Of a stretch of DNA of 64,000 nucleotides, positions 1-7,017 are shown in pieces. Where the stretch lies: NCBI GenBank assembly GCA_041674525.1, contig JBAYVN010000003.1, positions 14,381-78,380 of the forward strand, read 5' to 3'. The position numbers and the translations under genes are program-made. How positions within the stretch are numbered: position 1 is the stretch's first letter; every line of letters starts with the position of its first letter. The notes under the pieces are model-generated. The model saw only the letters and a list, made by a program, of their open reading frames with translations, did not search any database and had not been told where the DNA came from. Source of the stretch: SHYQ01 sp041674525. GTDB lineage: Bacteria > Chloroflexota > Dehalococcoidia > UBA2979.

Positions 1-990
1 TACGACGGCGAGCTCCCGAACGCCGCGCGCATCGCGGCGATTGCCGCGCAGATGGAAGCCGCCCGCGGCCTCACGCCGGAGCAGATCGACATCGCCCGCG
101 CGGCAGCCAAGATCACGCACCCCATGTTCGCGCTGCAGTCCGCCTCCGCGACGCTGGGCCCGAAGGTGAATGACTTCGAGCCGAAGGTCGCCACGGTGCA
201 GGAGCGCGGCATCGCTGCGCTGGCGAAGATGGGCCACCTGGTCGGCGTCATCGCCCAGGCGTACCAGGACCGCCCCTACGACGGCCCGAAGGCGGGCGAA
301 AGCCACGCCGAGATGATGCTGCGCATGATCACCGGTGAGAAGCCGTCGAAGCTCCACCTGCGGGTCATGGACGCGCTGCTGATCATGATGGCGGACCACT
401 CCGCCGGGAACGCCTCCACCTTCACCTCGCGCGTGGTCACCTCGACGAAGTCGGAGCCGGAGGCGGTGGTCTCCGCCTCGGTCGGCGCGCTGTCCGGCCC
501 GGCCCACGGCGGCGCCAACGAGCAGTCGCTCCGGCTCTTCGAGAGCATGGGCGCGCCCGAGGGTGCGAAGCCGAAGATCGAGAAGATGCTCGAAGAGGGC
601 TACAAGATCCCGGGCTTCGGTCACCGCGTGTACCACGTGAAGGACCCGCGCTCGAAGGTCATCCAGAAGCTCGCGGACGAGGTCATCGTCCCCGGCTCGC
701 GCGTGGCGGACCTGTACTCGATCTCCCTGTCCGTTGAGGACGTGGCGACCGAGCGACTGGGCCACCGTGGCCTGTTCCCGAACGTGGACCTGTTCTCCGG
801 CTGCGTGTTTGCCGCCATCGGCATCCCGACCGACCTGTTCACCCCCATTTTCGCCGCGTCCCGGACGCTGGGCTGGATGGCGAACATGAAGGAGCAGTGG
901 GAGTCGGGCAACCGCATCTTCCGCCCGGCCCAGATCTACACCGGCCCCACGCCCCCGCGCGACTACATCCCGCGCTCCGTGCGCGGATAG
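1..990 (+). CDS. gltA: Citrate synthase, 5' end cut by window
   Basis: Condenses oxaloacetate with acetyl-CoA at the entry to the citric acid cycle. The frame is open from the first base, so the true start lies outside the window; 329 residues are visible. Family signatures are present: the GPAHGGANE histidine motif, GFGHRVY around the second active-site histidine, and NVDLFSG carrying the catalytic aspartate near the C terminus. These residues and the short C-terminal tail fit the type I bacterial enzyme or the related 2-methylcitrate synthase. Those two cannot be separated by eye, but citrate synthase is the default. A strong hairpin terminator follows the stop by about 40 bases. Confidence 0.93.
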   Translation, partial: YDGELPNAARIAAIAAQMEAARGLTPEQIDIARAAAKITHPMFALQSASATLGPKVNDFEPKVATVQERGIAALAKMGHLVGVIAQAYQDRPYDGPKAGESHAEMMLRMITGEKPSKLHLRVMDALLIMMADHSAGNASTFTSRVVTSTKSEPEAVVSASVGALSGPAHGGANEQSLRLFESMGAPEGAKPKIEKMLEEGYKIPGFGHRVYHVKDPRSKVIQKLADEVIVPGSRVADLYSISLSVEDVATERLGHRGLFPNVDLFSGCVFAAIGIPTDLFTPIFAASRTLGWMANMKEQWESGNRIFRPAQIYTGPTPPRDYIPRSVRG

Positions 991-1027
991 CATCCCGGGG
1001 CCCCTCGAGCCCCGCGAGCGCAGATCG

Positions 1028-1055
1028 AACAGGCCGCCCGAGAGGGCGGCCTGTT
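1028..1055 (+). terminator. Intrinsic terminator after citrate synthase
   Basis: A perfect 12-base-pair stem, AACAGGCCGCCC pairing with GGGCGGCCTGTT around a GAGA tetraloop, ends in a short T stretch. It lies 38 bases after the citrate synthase stop. Confidence 0.8.
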
Positions 1056-1284
1056 TCGCGTCCCGGCACGTCGAGGGGTTGAGATGGATGGGGGCTCCGC
1101 CCCCATCCGGCGGGCCCCTGCGGGGCGGGGCGGACAGCGCGGACCCGTCGCGTCGCCGCGCGACCCTCCGGTTCACGGTGCGTCGCCGGACGGCAACCCC
1201 TACCCTCCCGACGCGGTTCGTGGCGACGCAAGACGCGGTTGCCCCAGAGGTCCCCTCGTTGCCCAGGAGTCGGTAGTATTTCGA

Positions 1285-1530
1285 TGGTGGTCAGACCGCC
1301 CGGTAAGGGCCGGTGAGACTCGAGGGCGCTGGGCGCTCACCGGCTACCACCACCTTGGCGTCACGGAGGCATCACCGCCGCCCGTCGAGCGCACGCCCCG
1401 CCTCCCGCGCCGGGACGAGGGTAGGGAGATGGGCCACCCCGCTCGGATCTGGACGCGCCCTTGATCAGCCGCCTCTGGTTGGCGCGCTGCTCCGAGGCGC
1501 GCGACCAGATGAAGTCCGAGGGCGTCCCGC
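1285..1530 (+). ncRNA. Candidate structured RNA in the 604-base gap between gltA and trpS
   Basis: No plausible protein is encoded in 991-1594. A -10-like TAGTAT at 1274-1279 would start transcription near 1286, the first base of a nested stem: GGTGGT (1286-1291) pairs with ACCACC (1346-1351), enclosing GCCGGTGAG (1309-1317) with CTCACCGGC (1336-1344). A second domain has GGACGCGCCC (1451-1460) pairing with GGGCGTCC (1520-1527, two bases bulged). It encloses CTGGT/ACCAG (1475-1479, 1504-1508) and GCGCGC/GCGCGC (1482-1487, 1497-1502). I found no hallmark of RNase P, tmRNA, SRP or a known riboswitch class. No -35 element is convincing. Another GC-rich hairpin lies around 1090-1103. The RNA itself is inference. 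Confidence 0.3.
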
Positions 1531-1544
1531 GCGTCGCCCCTCGC

Positions 1545-1596
1545 GGCCCGCAGGTCCGGTGCGGGCGGCGCGGGTATCCAGCGCGTCGAGCCCGCT
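1545..1596 (-). repeat. Intergenic hairpin repeat, copy 1 (after trpS)
   Basis: About 50 bases shared with 2637-2686. On the plus strand the core is GGCCCGCAGGTCCGG (1545-1559) followed by a hairpin: GCGGGC (1561-1566) pairs with GCCCGC (1590-1595), with GCGCGGGTATCCAGCGC between. The stem touches the trpS stop codon. Differences from copy 2 preserve pairing in the outer stem, so the structure looks selected. It may act as a terminator or mRNA 3'-end stabiliser. Confidence 0.55.
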
Positions 1597-2602
1597 AAGA
1601 CAGGTAGTTCAGGCCCATCGCGTCGCGGACCTCGCGGATTGTCTCGGCGGCGACGGTGCGGGTGAACTCCGTGCCGGCGGCGAGGGCGTCACGGACCTCC
1701 GAGGGGTGCGCGTCGTAGTAGGCGCGGCGGTCGCGGATGGGGTCGAGGAACGCGTTGAGTGCGATGGTGAGCTTCTGCTTTACCTCCACGTCGCCCACCG
1801 CGCCCCGGACGTAGCGCTCCTTCAGGTCGTTCACCTCGTCGAGGTTCGGGTTGAAGGCGTCGTGGTACATGAAGACCGGGTTGCCCTCGACATGCCCGGG
1901 GTCGGTGGCGCGCAGGCGCGTGGGGTCGGTGAACATGCTGCGCACCTTCTTCGCGACGGTATCCGCGTCGTCCTTCAGGTAGATCGCGTTGTTCAGCGAC
2001 TTCGACATCTTCGCGTTGCCATCGACCCCGACGAGGCGCGGGACGCGACCGACCAGCGGCTCCGGCTCCGGGAACAGGTCGACGTTGAAGATGCGGTTGA
2101 AGCGCCGCGCGATCTCCCTCGTCAGCTCGATGTGCGGCAGCTGGTCTTCGCCGACCGGGACGAGGTGCGCCTTCGGCATCAGGATGTTGGACGCCTGCAT
2201 CATCGGGTAATTGAAGAAGGCCACGGGCACCGAGTCGCCCTCGAGGTTCGCCATCTCTGCCTTCAGCGTCGGGTTGCGCTGGAGCATGCCCAGCGGCACC
2301 CACCACGAGAGCCACGTGGTCAGCTCCGCGTGCTCCGTGACGAGGCTCTCGATCTCGAAGTGGCTGCCCTGCGGGTCCAGGCCCACGGCCAGCCAGTCCT
2401 TTGCCACCTCGAACACATTGCCGTGCACGGCGGAGATGTCGTCCGCGTGGTCGGAGACCTGGAAGTCGGCGATCAGGAAGAAGCACTCGTACTCGCGTTG
2501 GAGGCGGATCCAGTTCTCCAGCGCCCCCACGTAGTGGCCGAGGTGCAGCGCGCCCGTGGGCCGCACGCCGGTCAGGATGCGCTTGCGCGGTTCCGTGGTC
2601 AT
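1595..2602 (-). CDS. trpS: Tryptophan--tRNA ligase
   Basis: Charges tRNA(Trp) with tryptophan in the cytoplasm. The 335-residue length is normal for the bacterial class Ic enzyme. The HIGH-type motif is HLGH at residues 20-23 and KMSKS is at 198-202. The conserved stretch GEDQLPHIELTREIARR lies between them. The start ATG is followed directly by conserved N-terminal sequence. It lies 85 bases downstream of argS on the same strand, so the two are probably co-transcribed; the gap contains a hairpin repeat that recurs after trpS. Confidence 0.96.
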   Translation of the reverse strand: MTTEPRKRILTGVRPTGALHLGHYVGALENWIRLQREYECFFLIADFQVSDHADDISAVHGNVFEVAKDWLAVGLDPQGSHFEIESLVTEHAELTTWLSWWVPLGMLQRNPTLKAEMANLEGDSVPVAFFNYPMMQASNILMPKAHLVPVGEDQLPHIELTREIARRFNRIFNVDLFPEPEPLVGRVPRLVGVDGNAKMSKSLNNAIYLKDDADTVAKKVRSMFTDPTRLRATDPGHVEGNPVFMYHDAFNPNLDEVNDLKERYVRGAVGDVEVKQKLTIALNAFLDPIRDRRAYYDAHPSEVRDALAAGTEFTRTVAAETIREVRDAMGLNYLS

Positions 2603-2636
2603 CGTGCAGTCCCTCTGGTCGCGGCCTCCCCGTTGG

Positions 2637-2686
2637 GGCCCGCAGGTCCGGATCGGGCGGCGCGGGTATCCCGCGCTTCGCCCGAT
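2637..2686 (-). repeat. Intergenic hairpin repeat, copy 2 (between argS and trpS)
   Basis: Second copy of the 1545-1596 element. The same GGCCCGCAGGTCCGG core (2637-2651) is followed by ATCGGGC (2652-2658) pairing with GCCCGAT (2680-2686), enclosing GCGCGGG (2660-2666) with CCCGCGC (2670-2676) around a TAT loop. It lies immediately 3' of the argS stop codon on the minus strand. Confidence 0.55.
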
Positions 2687-2687
2687 A

Positions 2688-4352
2688 CTACATAGAGTCC
2701 GGCGCCGAGATGCCCATGAGGCCCAGCGTCCGCGCGAGGACCACGCGGGTCGCCTCCAGCAGGCGGAGGCGCGCCTTCGTCAGCGCGGGCTCATCCGCCT
2801 GGATCACGCGGCATTGCGTGTAGAACACGTGGAACGCGCCCGCGAGCTCCTGCGCGTAGTGCGTCAGGTGGTGCGGCGCGAGCTCGATGACCACCTTCTC
2901 GACGACCTCGGGCAGCAGCAGCAGCTTGCGCAGGAGCGTCTGCTCCGCCTCGTGCGTGAGCAGCGAGACGTCCGCGCCGTCCGCCGCGTGCCCGTCCTCG
3001 ACGGCGCGCTTCAGCACCCCTGCGATGCGTGCGTGCGCGTACTGCACGTAGTACACCGGGTTCTCGTCCGACTGCTTCTTCGCCAGCTCCAGGTCGAAGT
3101 CCATCGTCTGGTTGGCGCCGGTCAGCAGGAAGAAGAAGCGCGTGGCGTCGCGCCCCACCTCATCCACCACGTCGCGCAGCGTGACGATCTCGCCGGCGCG
3201 CTTCGACAGCGGCACGACCACGTCGCCTCGGCGGAGCGTCACCAGCTGGTACAGCAGCACGTCGAGGGCGCTCGCGTCGCCGCCGACGGCGGTCACCGCC
3301 GCCTTCACGCGCGAGACGTGGCCCTGGTGGTCGGCGCCCCAGATGTCGATCACTCGGTCGAAGCCGCGCTTGATGAACTTGTCGTAGTGGTACGCGATGT
3401 CCGTCGCGTAGTACGTCGGCTGCCCGTCGGTGCGGATCAGGACGTTGTCCTTCGACTCGCCGAGGTCCGTGGAGGTGAACCACACCGCGCCGTCGCGGCG
3501 CACGACCTGGTGCTGCGACTCCAGCAGCGCCATCACCTCGGCGTACGGGCCACCCGGCTCCATCAGCGAGCGCTCCGAGTACCAGCGGTCGTAGCGCACG
3601 CCCATGTGCTCCAGGTCCGCCCGGATGCCCTCCACCATCAGGTCCAGGCCGAGGCGGCCCAGGCCGGGGTCCGGTTCCTCGCCGGGCGGGCGGAGGTAGC
3701 GGTCGCCGTCGCGGTCCTTCACCAGGCGGGCGACGTCGATCATGTACTCGCCGGGGTAGCCGTTCTCCGGGATCTGCACCTCGCGGCCGAAGAGCTGCTC
3801 GTACCGCGCGTAGAGGGTGCGCCCGAAGATGGCGACCTGCGTCCCGGCGTCGTTGACGTAGTACTCCTGCTCCACCTCGTAGCCCGCGGTGCGCATCACG
3901 TTCGCCAGCGTCGAGCCGATCGCCGCGCCGCGCCCGTTGCCGACGTGGATCGGCCCCGTGGGGTTCGCGCTGACGTACTCGATCTGCGCGCGCTTGCCCG
4001 TGCCGACGTCGAGCGCGGCGTAGCCGTCGCCCTGCGCGACGATGGCGTCCGTCTGCGCGGCCGCCCACGCCGGCGCGAGGTAGAAGTTGAGGAAGCCCGG
4101 CGGCGCCACGACCACCCGGTCCACGGCGGGGTGCGCGGGGACGTGCCTGTGGAGCGCCTCGGCGACGGCGATCGCCTTCATGCGCGCCAGGCCCTGGATG
4201 CGCAGCGGCAGGTTCGCCGAGAAGTCGCCGTGCTCGGGGCGGGCGGGGTGCTCCGTGGTGATCCCGGGCGTGGCGAACTGCGGCAGGTCGCCCGCGGCCT
4301 GCGCCGCCGCGAGCGCCTGCGCCGTGAGCGCGATGATCTCGTCTCGAATCAC
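2688..4352 (-). CDS. argS: Arginine--tRNA ligase
   Basis: Charges tRNA(Arg). The 554 residues contain the ArgS N-terminal additional domain (about 1-85), then VSANPTGPIHVGNGRG with HVGN (136-139) as the HIGH motif. The catalytic Rossmann fold carries LSKRAG in place of KMSKS near residue 380, a usual ArgS variant. The helical DALR anticodon-binding domain forms the C terminus. It is followed by the hairpin repeat and trpS on the same strand. A promoter-like CTGCCC-17-TACACT lies upstream at 4403-4431. Confidence 0.96.
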   Translation of the reverse strand: MIRDEIIALTAQALAAAQAAGDLPQFATPGITTEHPARPEHGDFSANLPLRIQGLARMKAIAVAEALHRHVPAHPAVDRVVVAPPGFLNFYLAPAWAAAQTDAIVAQGDGYAALDVGTGKRAQIEYVSANPTGPIHVGNGRGAAIGSTLANVMRTAGYEVEQEYYVNDAGTQVAIFGRTLYARYEQLFGREVQIPENGYPGEYMIDVARLVKDRDGDRYLRPPGEEPDPGLGRLGLDLMVEGIRADLEHMGVRYDRWYSERSLMEPGGPYAEVMALLESQHQVVRRDGAVWFTSTDLGESKDNVLIRTDGQPTYYATDIAYHYDKFIKRGFDRVIDIWGADHQGHVSRVKAAVTAVGGDASALDVLLYQLVTLRRGDVVVPLSKRAGEIVTLRDVVDEVGRDATRFFFLLTGANQTMDFDLELAKKQSDENPVYYVQYAHARIAGVLKRAVEDGHAADGADVSLLTHEAEQTLLRKLLLLPEVVEKVVIELAPHHLTHYAQELAGAFHVFYTQCRVIQADEPALTKARLRLLEATRVVLARTLGLMGISAPDSM

Positions 4353-4402
4353 GCCGAGGTGGCCTCTCCCCGCCTCGCGCGGACCGGCGCGGGCGAGTGG
4401 TC

Positions 4403-4431
4403 AGTGTAACGCGCCGCCCGGCTTCGGGCAG
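4403..4431 (-). promoter_or_regulatory. Putative argS promoter
   Basis: On the minus strand, CTGCCC (4431-4426), a 17-base spacer and TACACT (4408-4403) lie about 50 bases upstream of the argS start. The -10 is good and the -35 is weak. Confidence 0.4.
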
Positions 4432-4473
4432 CGGCGGCGCGCCCGGCCGCGTGCCCGGCCGGGTGCCCGCGGG

Positions 4474-4489
4474 CGCACCGCCCGGTGCG
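4474..4489 (-). terminator. GC hairpin after the DedA gene
   Basis: CGCACC and GGTGCG pair around a GCCC loop just beyond the DedA stop, within very GC-rich sequence. There is no T run, so it is a hairpin of uncertain terminator function. Confidence 0.3.
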
Positions 4490-4493
4490 GGCG

Positions 4494-5111
4494 CTAGCCC
4501 GATCGCGCGCGCGCCCGGCGCGCCGCTCGACGGAACTGGTACGCCAGCTCCGCCCCGGAGGCGACGGCGATCACCAGCGCCAGCAGCAGCCAGCCGATGC
4601 TCCCCAGCAGGTCGGAGAGGTCCTGCACGCGGTCGGCGAAGATCCGGCCGAGGGTCACGTACGCCGCGACCCACACCGCCTCGCCCACCAGGTCCCAGAA
4701 CAGGAACTTCAGCCACGGGTACCCGGACAGGCCGCTGGTCAGGTTGACCCACGGACCCAGCGCCGTGATCAGCCAGCGGCTGAAGAAGATGCCCGGCGCA
4801 CCCCACCGGGCGCTGAACGCCTCGGCGCGCCGCATCGCGGTCGCTCGCCCGGTGCGCCGCACGAGGGCGTCCACGGCCCGCCGCCCGCCCCAGCGCCCGA
4901 TCGCGTAGCCGATCTGGTCGCCGATGATCGCCGCCCCGCTGGCCAGCAGCAGCACCCGCCACAGCTCCATCTCCCCCTGCGCCACGAAGGAGCCCAGCGC
5001 GAGCAGGAAGAGCGATCCGGGGAGCGGCACGCCCAGCGCGGCAAAGAGCAGGATGGCGAACGCCGCCGCCAGCCCGTACGCCGCGAACCACGCAAACGCC
5101 AGCTCGCTCAG
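4494..5111 (-). CDS. DedA-family (SNARE-associated/VTT) membrane protein
   Basis: Integral membrane protein of the DedA superfamily, whose members include lipid scramblases and undecaprenyl-phosphate flippases. Hallmarks are LGVPLPGSLFLLALGSFVAQGE, GAAIIGDQIGYAIGRWGG, and the re-entrant F.SRW...GPWVNLTSGLS segment. Several hydrophobic helices follow to the C terminus. The frame is open further upstream but lacks any ATG, GTG or TTG between the end of the upstream gene and the conserved N terminus. The best start is a CTG at 5111 overlapping the preceding TGA as CTGA, giving about 205 residues, the usual family length. A later GTG would remove conserved sequence. The start is therefore uncertain; the family assignment is firm. 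Confidence 0.85.
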   Translation of the reverse strand: MSELAFAWFAAYGLAAAFAILLFAALGVPLPGSLFLLALGSFVAQGEMELWRVLLLASGAAIIGDQIGYAIGRWGGRRAVDALVRRTGRATAMRRAEAFSARWGAPGIFFSRWLITALGPWVNLTSGLSGYPWLKFLFWDLVGEAVWVAAYVTLGRIFADRVQDLSDLLGSIGWLLLALVIAVASGAELAYQFRRAARRARARSG

Positions 5112-5530
5112 GGCCCGCCTCGATCGCTCCCCGGGGGCCGGGGTGCTGGCGGGCGGAGCGGCGCGGTCTGCGGCGGGCGCGCCTCGTCGATGGCCGCGCG
5201 CAGCGTGGCGCTGATCTCCTCGAATGTCTTGCCCTGCGCCGCGGCGATCTCGCCCAGCGGGCGCCGATCGGGGCGCGCGGGCGGTCGAGGCTCCGGCACT
5301 CCGAGCGCGCGCAGGAGCACCTCGGGCGGCACGTCGTAGGAGTGCGCGACGTAGCCCACGGTCATCCAGCGCGCGATCGGCTCGTCCTGGTGCTGCCGCC
5401 AGTAGATCGCGTGCCGCACGGTGCGCACGGCGAAGAGCCCGGCGGCGATCAGCGCGAGAAGGAAGACGCCGGCGACCAGCCACTGCCACCATCCGAAGGC
5501 GGCGAGGACGTGCCGGATGCGTACGCTCAT
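5108..5530 (-). CDS. Small membrane-anchored protein upstream of DedA
   Basis: A 140-residue protein with one N-terminal transmembrane helix (about residues 15-38). A soluble region follows with WMTVGYVAHSYDVPPEVLL, then RRPLGEIAAAQGKTFEEI, which looks like two short helical modules, and a proline-rich tail. I do not recognise a characterised family. It overlaps the DedA gene by four bases, so the two proteins are likely translationally coupled and may act together at the membrane. The ATG at 5530 has GGAGG immediately upstream. Confidence 0.75.
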   Translation of the reverse strand: MSVRIRHVLAAFGWWQWLVAGVFLLALIAAGLFAVRTVRHAIYWRQHQDEPIARWMTVGYVAHSYDVPPEVLLRALGVPEPRPPARPDRRPLGEIAAAQGKTFEEISATLRAAIDEARPPQTAPLRPPAPRPPGSDRGGP

Positions 5531-5622
5531 GCCTCCACTATCGCGCGTCCTGCCGCGCGCTGCACATCCGCGCGGAACGGTGCTAGCCTCGGCTCGACCC
5601 GCCGCCCGCCCGAGGAGTGACG

Positions 5623-6060
5623 ATGCCCGCGAATCAGCCGTCGAGCAGCCCGCCCGGCCCGCTGCGAAGCCCCGCCCCGAAGCCAGCCGCGAAGCGCCCC
5701 GCGATGAAGGTGCAGATGCAGAAGCCCGACGCCGAGGTGGCCGCGCGCGTGGGGAAGGTGATGGCGGACCTGCCGGTCTACCCCCGCCCGATGTTCGGGT
5801 GCCCGGCGTGGTTCGTGGAGGCGAACGCGCAGCTCCTCGGCTGCGTCTGGGGCGACGCCCTGTGCATCCGCGTGGGCGCCGAGGAGACCGCGCGCCTCGT
5901 CGCCTCCGGCAAGGCCACCCCCTTCGATCCCATGGGCGGCCGCCCGATGCGCGAGTACGTCCTCGTCCCCGCCGCCTCGATGCGCCCCGCGCAACTGCGG
6001 AAGTGGGTGGAGCGCGGACTGGCGTTCACGGAGACGGTGGCGGCGAAGAAGGGGAAGTAG
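5623..6060 (+). CDS. TfoX N-terminal domain-like protein
   Basis: A 145-residue protein. After a proline/lysine-rich N terminus of about 35 residues, the sequence VYPRPMFGCPAWFVEANAQLLGCVWGDALCIRV resembles the TfoX N-terminal (YjhX/TfoX-like) fold. Stand-alone proteins of this type have unclear function; a direct role in competence should not be assumed. ATG 5623 is preferred over the in-frame GTG at 5617 because GAGGA (5612-5616) is spaced correctly for it. A TGCTAGCCT extended -10 lies at 5581-5588, divergent from the DedA pair. Confidence 0.75.
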   Translation: MPANQPSSSPPGPLRSPAPKPAAKRPAMKVQMQKPDAEVAARVGKVMADLPVYPRPMFGCPAWFVEANAQLLGCVWGDALCIRVGAEETARLVASGKATPFDPMGGRPMREYVLVPAASMRPAQLRKWVERGLAFTETVAAKKGK

Positions 6061-6064
6061 GGAG

Positions 6065-6670
6065 TTAGTGGATTCCGGCGGGATCGGTCTGGCCTGCGAA
6101 CTGACTCGATCCTCCAGCCGGCGTTCCATTCACCTCTTCGATGACTAGTTGGCAGATTGGCATGCCGCGTGTGAGGAGAATTCGCGTCTTCCCGAGATTC
6201 CGAATCTCAAGGGTGATCTGTCCGACATATCCCGCCTGAATCGTCGGTGCCGTGAGGTGGACGATCAGGCCAAAGCGAGCGAGAGTGCTCTTCCCTTCGA
6301 CCCGGGCTGCGAGGCAGGGCCGTCCTTGGGCCTTGTTCTCGAACTCGGCGGGTAAAGCGAAGGCTACCTCTTCTTCTGTAATCCCGAGCACGAGATGCTC
6401 GGGATCGAGTATGTAGCCTTGTGCAGGGATCTCTTCTCGTTTGTACAGAGTCCGGAGTTTCTCTGCGGTACTTCCGAGACGCGGGTCAATGATGACCCCT
6501 TCATCGATCTGGGGTATCCGTAACACCGAGCCGAGTCGGAGATCGACGGAGGAACGGCTGTATGGACGATCAGGCTTTTCGATCGTTGCAGTGCGCGGAG
6601 CCGGTTCAGGGCTGATCCGAAGCCGACCATCATCCAACGCTTCATGGATCTGAACGTCGCTGAGGATCAA
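6065..6670 (-). CDS. dcd: dCTP deaminase family protein
   Basis: Predicted to deaminate dCTP to dUTP, feeding dTMP synthesis or draining dCTP. The 201 residues show the dUTPase-like trimeric fold: RSSVDLRLGSVLRIP at the N terminus and ARVEGKSTLARFGLIVHLTAP, the conserved serine/arginine loop. GYVGQITLEIRNLGK follows, containing the catalytic glutamate. It starts at TTG 9 bases after the preceding small gene, whose end carries GAGGTGG as ribosome-binding site. Base composition is clearly lower in GC than its neighbours (32 of 60 in 6181-6240), suggesting transfer. Stand-alone deaminases of this family also act in phage defence, so a housekeeping role is not certain. Confidence 0.85.
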   Translation of the reverse strand: MILSDVQIHEALDDGRLRISPEPAPRTATIEKPDRPYSRSSVDLRLGSVLRIPQIDEGVIIDPRLGSTAEKLRTLYKREEIPAQGYILDPEHLVLGITEEEVAFALPAEFENKAQGRPCLAARVEGKSTLARFGLIVHLTAPTIQAGYVGQITLEIRNLGKTRILLTRGMPICQLVIEEVNGTPAGGSSQFAGQTDPAGIH

Positions 6671-6679
6671 GCGTCCACC

Positions 6680-6928
6680 TCACACTGCCTCGAGGATCTC
6701 CTCGCGAACGGTCACCTCTTGGCCGGCTCCGAAAACATCCCCCGGCAGTTCAACAAGTGAGCGTCCCGCGGCGGTGGCGAGAATACGGACACGGATCGCC
6801 TGCCCACCGACCAGTGAGCGAGGAGCGATCACTGAGACTTCTCGCCCCTTTTCATCTTTGAACGTGAGGATTACTTCCGATTCGAACGGTCCATCCTGGA
6901 TATGGCCTTTCAACATTCCGGTGCCCAT
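6680..6928 (-). CDS. Small protein of unknown function upstream of dcd
   Basis: An 82-residue protein, predicted mostly beta strand, with no family I recognise. The start ATG at 6928 has GGAGGG at ideal spacing; the frame extends upstream but the extension lacks coding character. It shares the lower GC content of dcd and is separated from it by 9 bases, so the two form a small operon. Its upstream region (6941-7017) is strikingly AT-rich for this genome and contains a LexA-box-like palindrome. The protein could be a regulator or partner of the deaminase, but nothing in the sequence proves this. Confidence 0.65.
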   Translation of the reverse strand: MGTGMLKGHIQDGPFESEVILTFKDEKGREVSVIAPRSLVGGQAIRVRILATAAGRSLVELPGDVFGAGQEVTVREEILEAV

Positions 6929-7005
6929 GGGTGACCCTCCCTGCTCCGACAGGAATGTAACACAATGTGACGCAAATGATAAATAGATAATACGCATAGA
7001 TAGTA

Positions 7006-7017
7006 GAACAGATGTTC
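7006..7017 (-). promoter_or_regulatory. LexA/DinR-like operator (GAAC-N4-GTTC)
   Basis: GAACAGATGTTC is a perfect inverted repeat matching the core of the Gram-positive type SOS box, GAAC-N4-GTTC. It lies 78 bases upstream of the small gene and dcd, in a 33% GC stretch (20 of 60 in 6961-7020), and abuts the recG stop codon. LexA control is inferred from the match only. Confidence 0.45.

Noticed and set aside
1545..2686. The GGATACCCGCGCC strand of the hairpin repeats as a T-box antiterminator for trpS
   Set aside because: The match to the T-box core is poor, the argS-trpS gap of about 85 bases is too short for a T-box leader, one copy lies after trpS rather than before it, and the paired changes support a simple hairpin.
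5518..5541. GATAGT six bases before ATG 5530 as another leaderless promoter
   Set aside because: The six intervening bases GGAGGC form a good ribosome-binding site, so leaderless initiation is not supported there.
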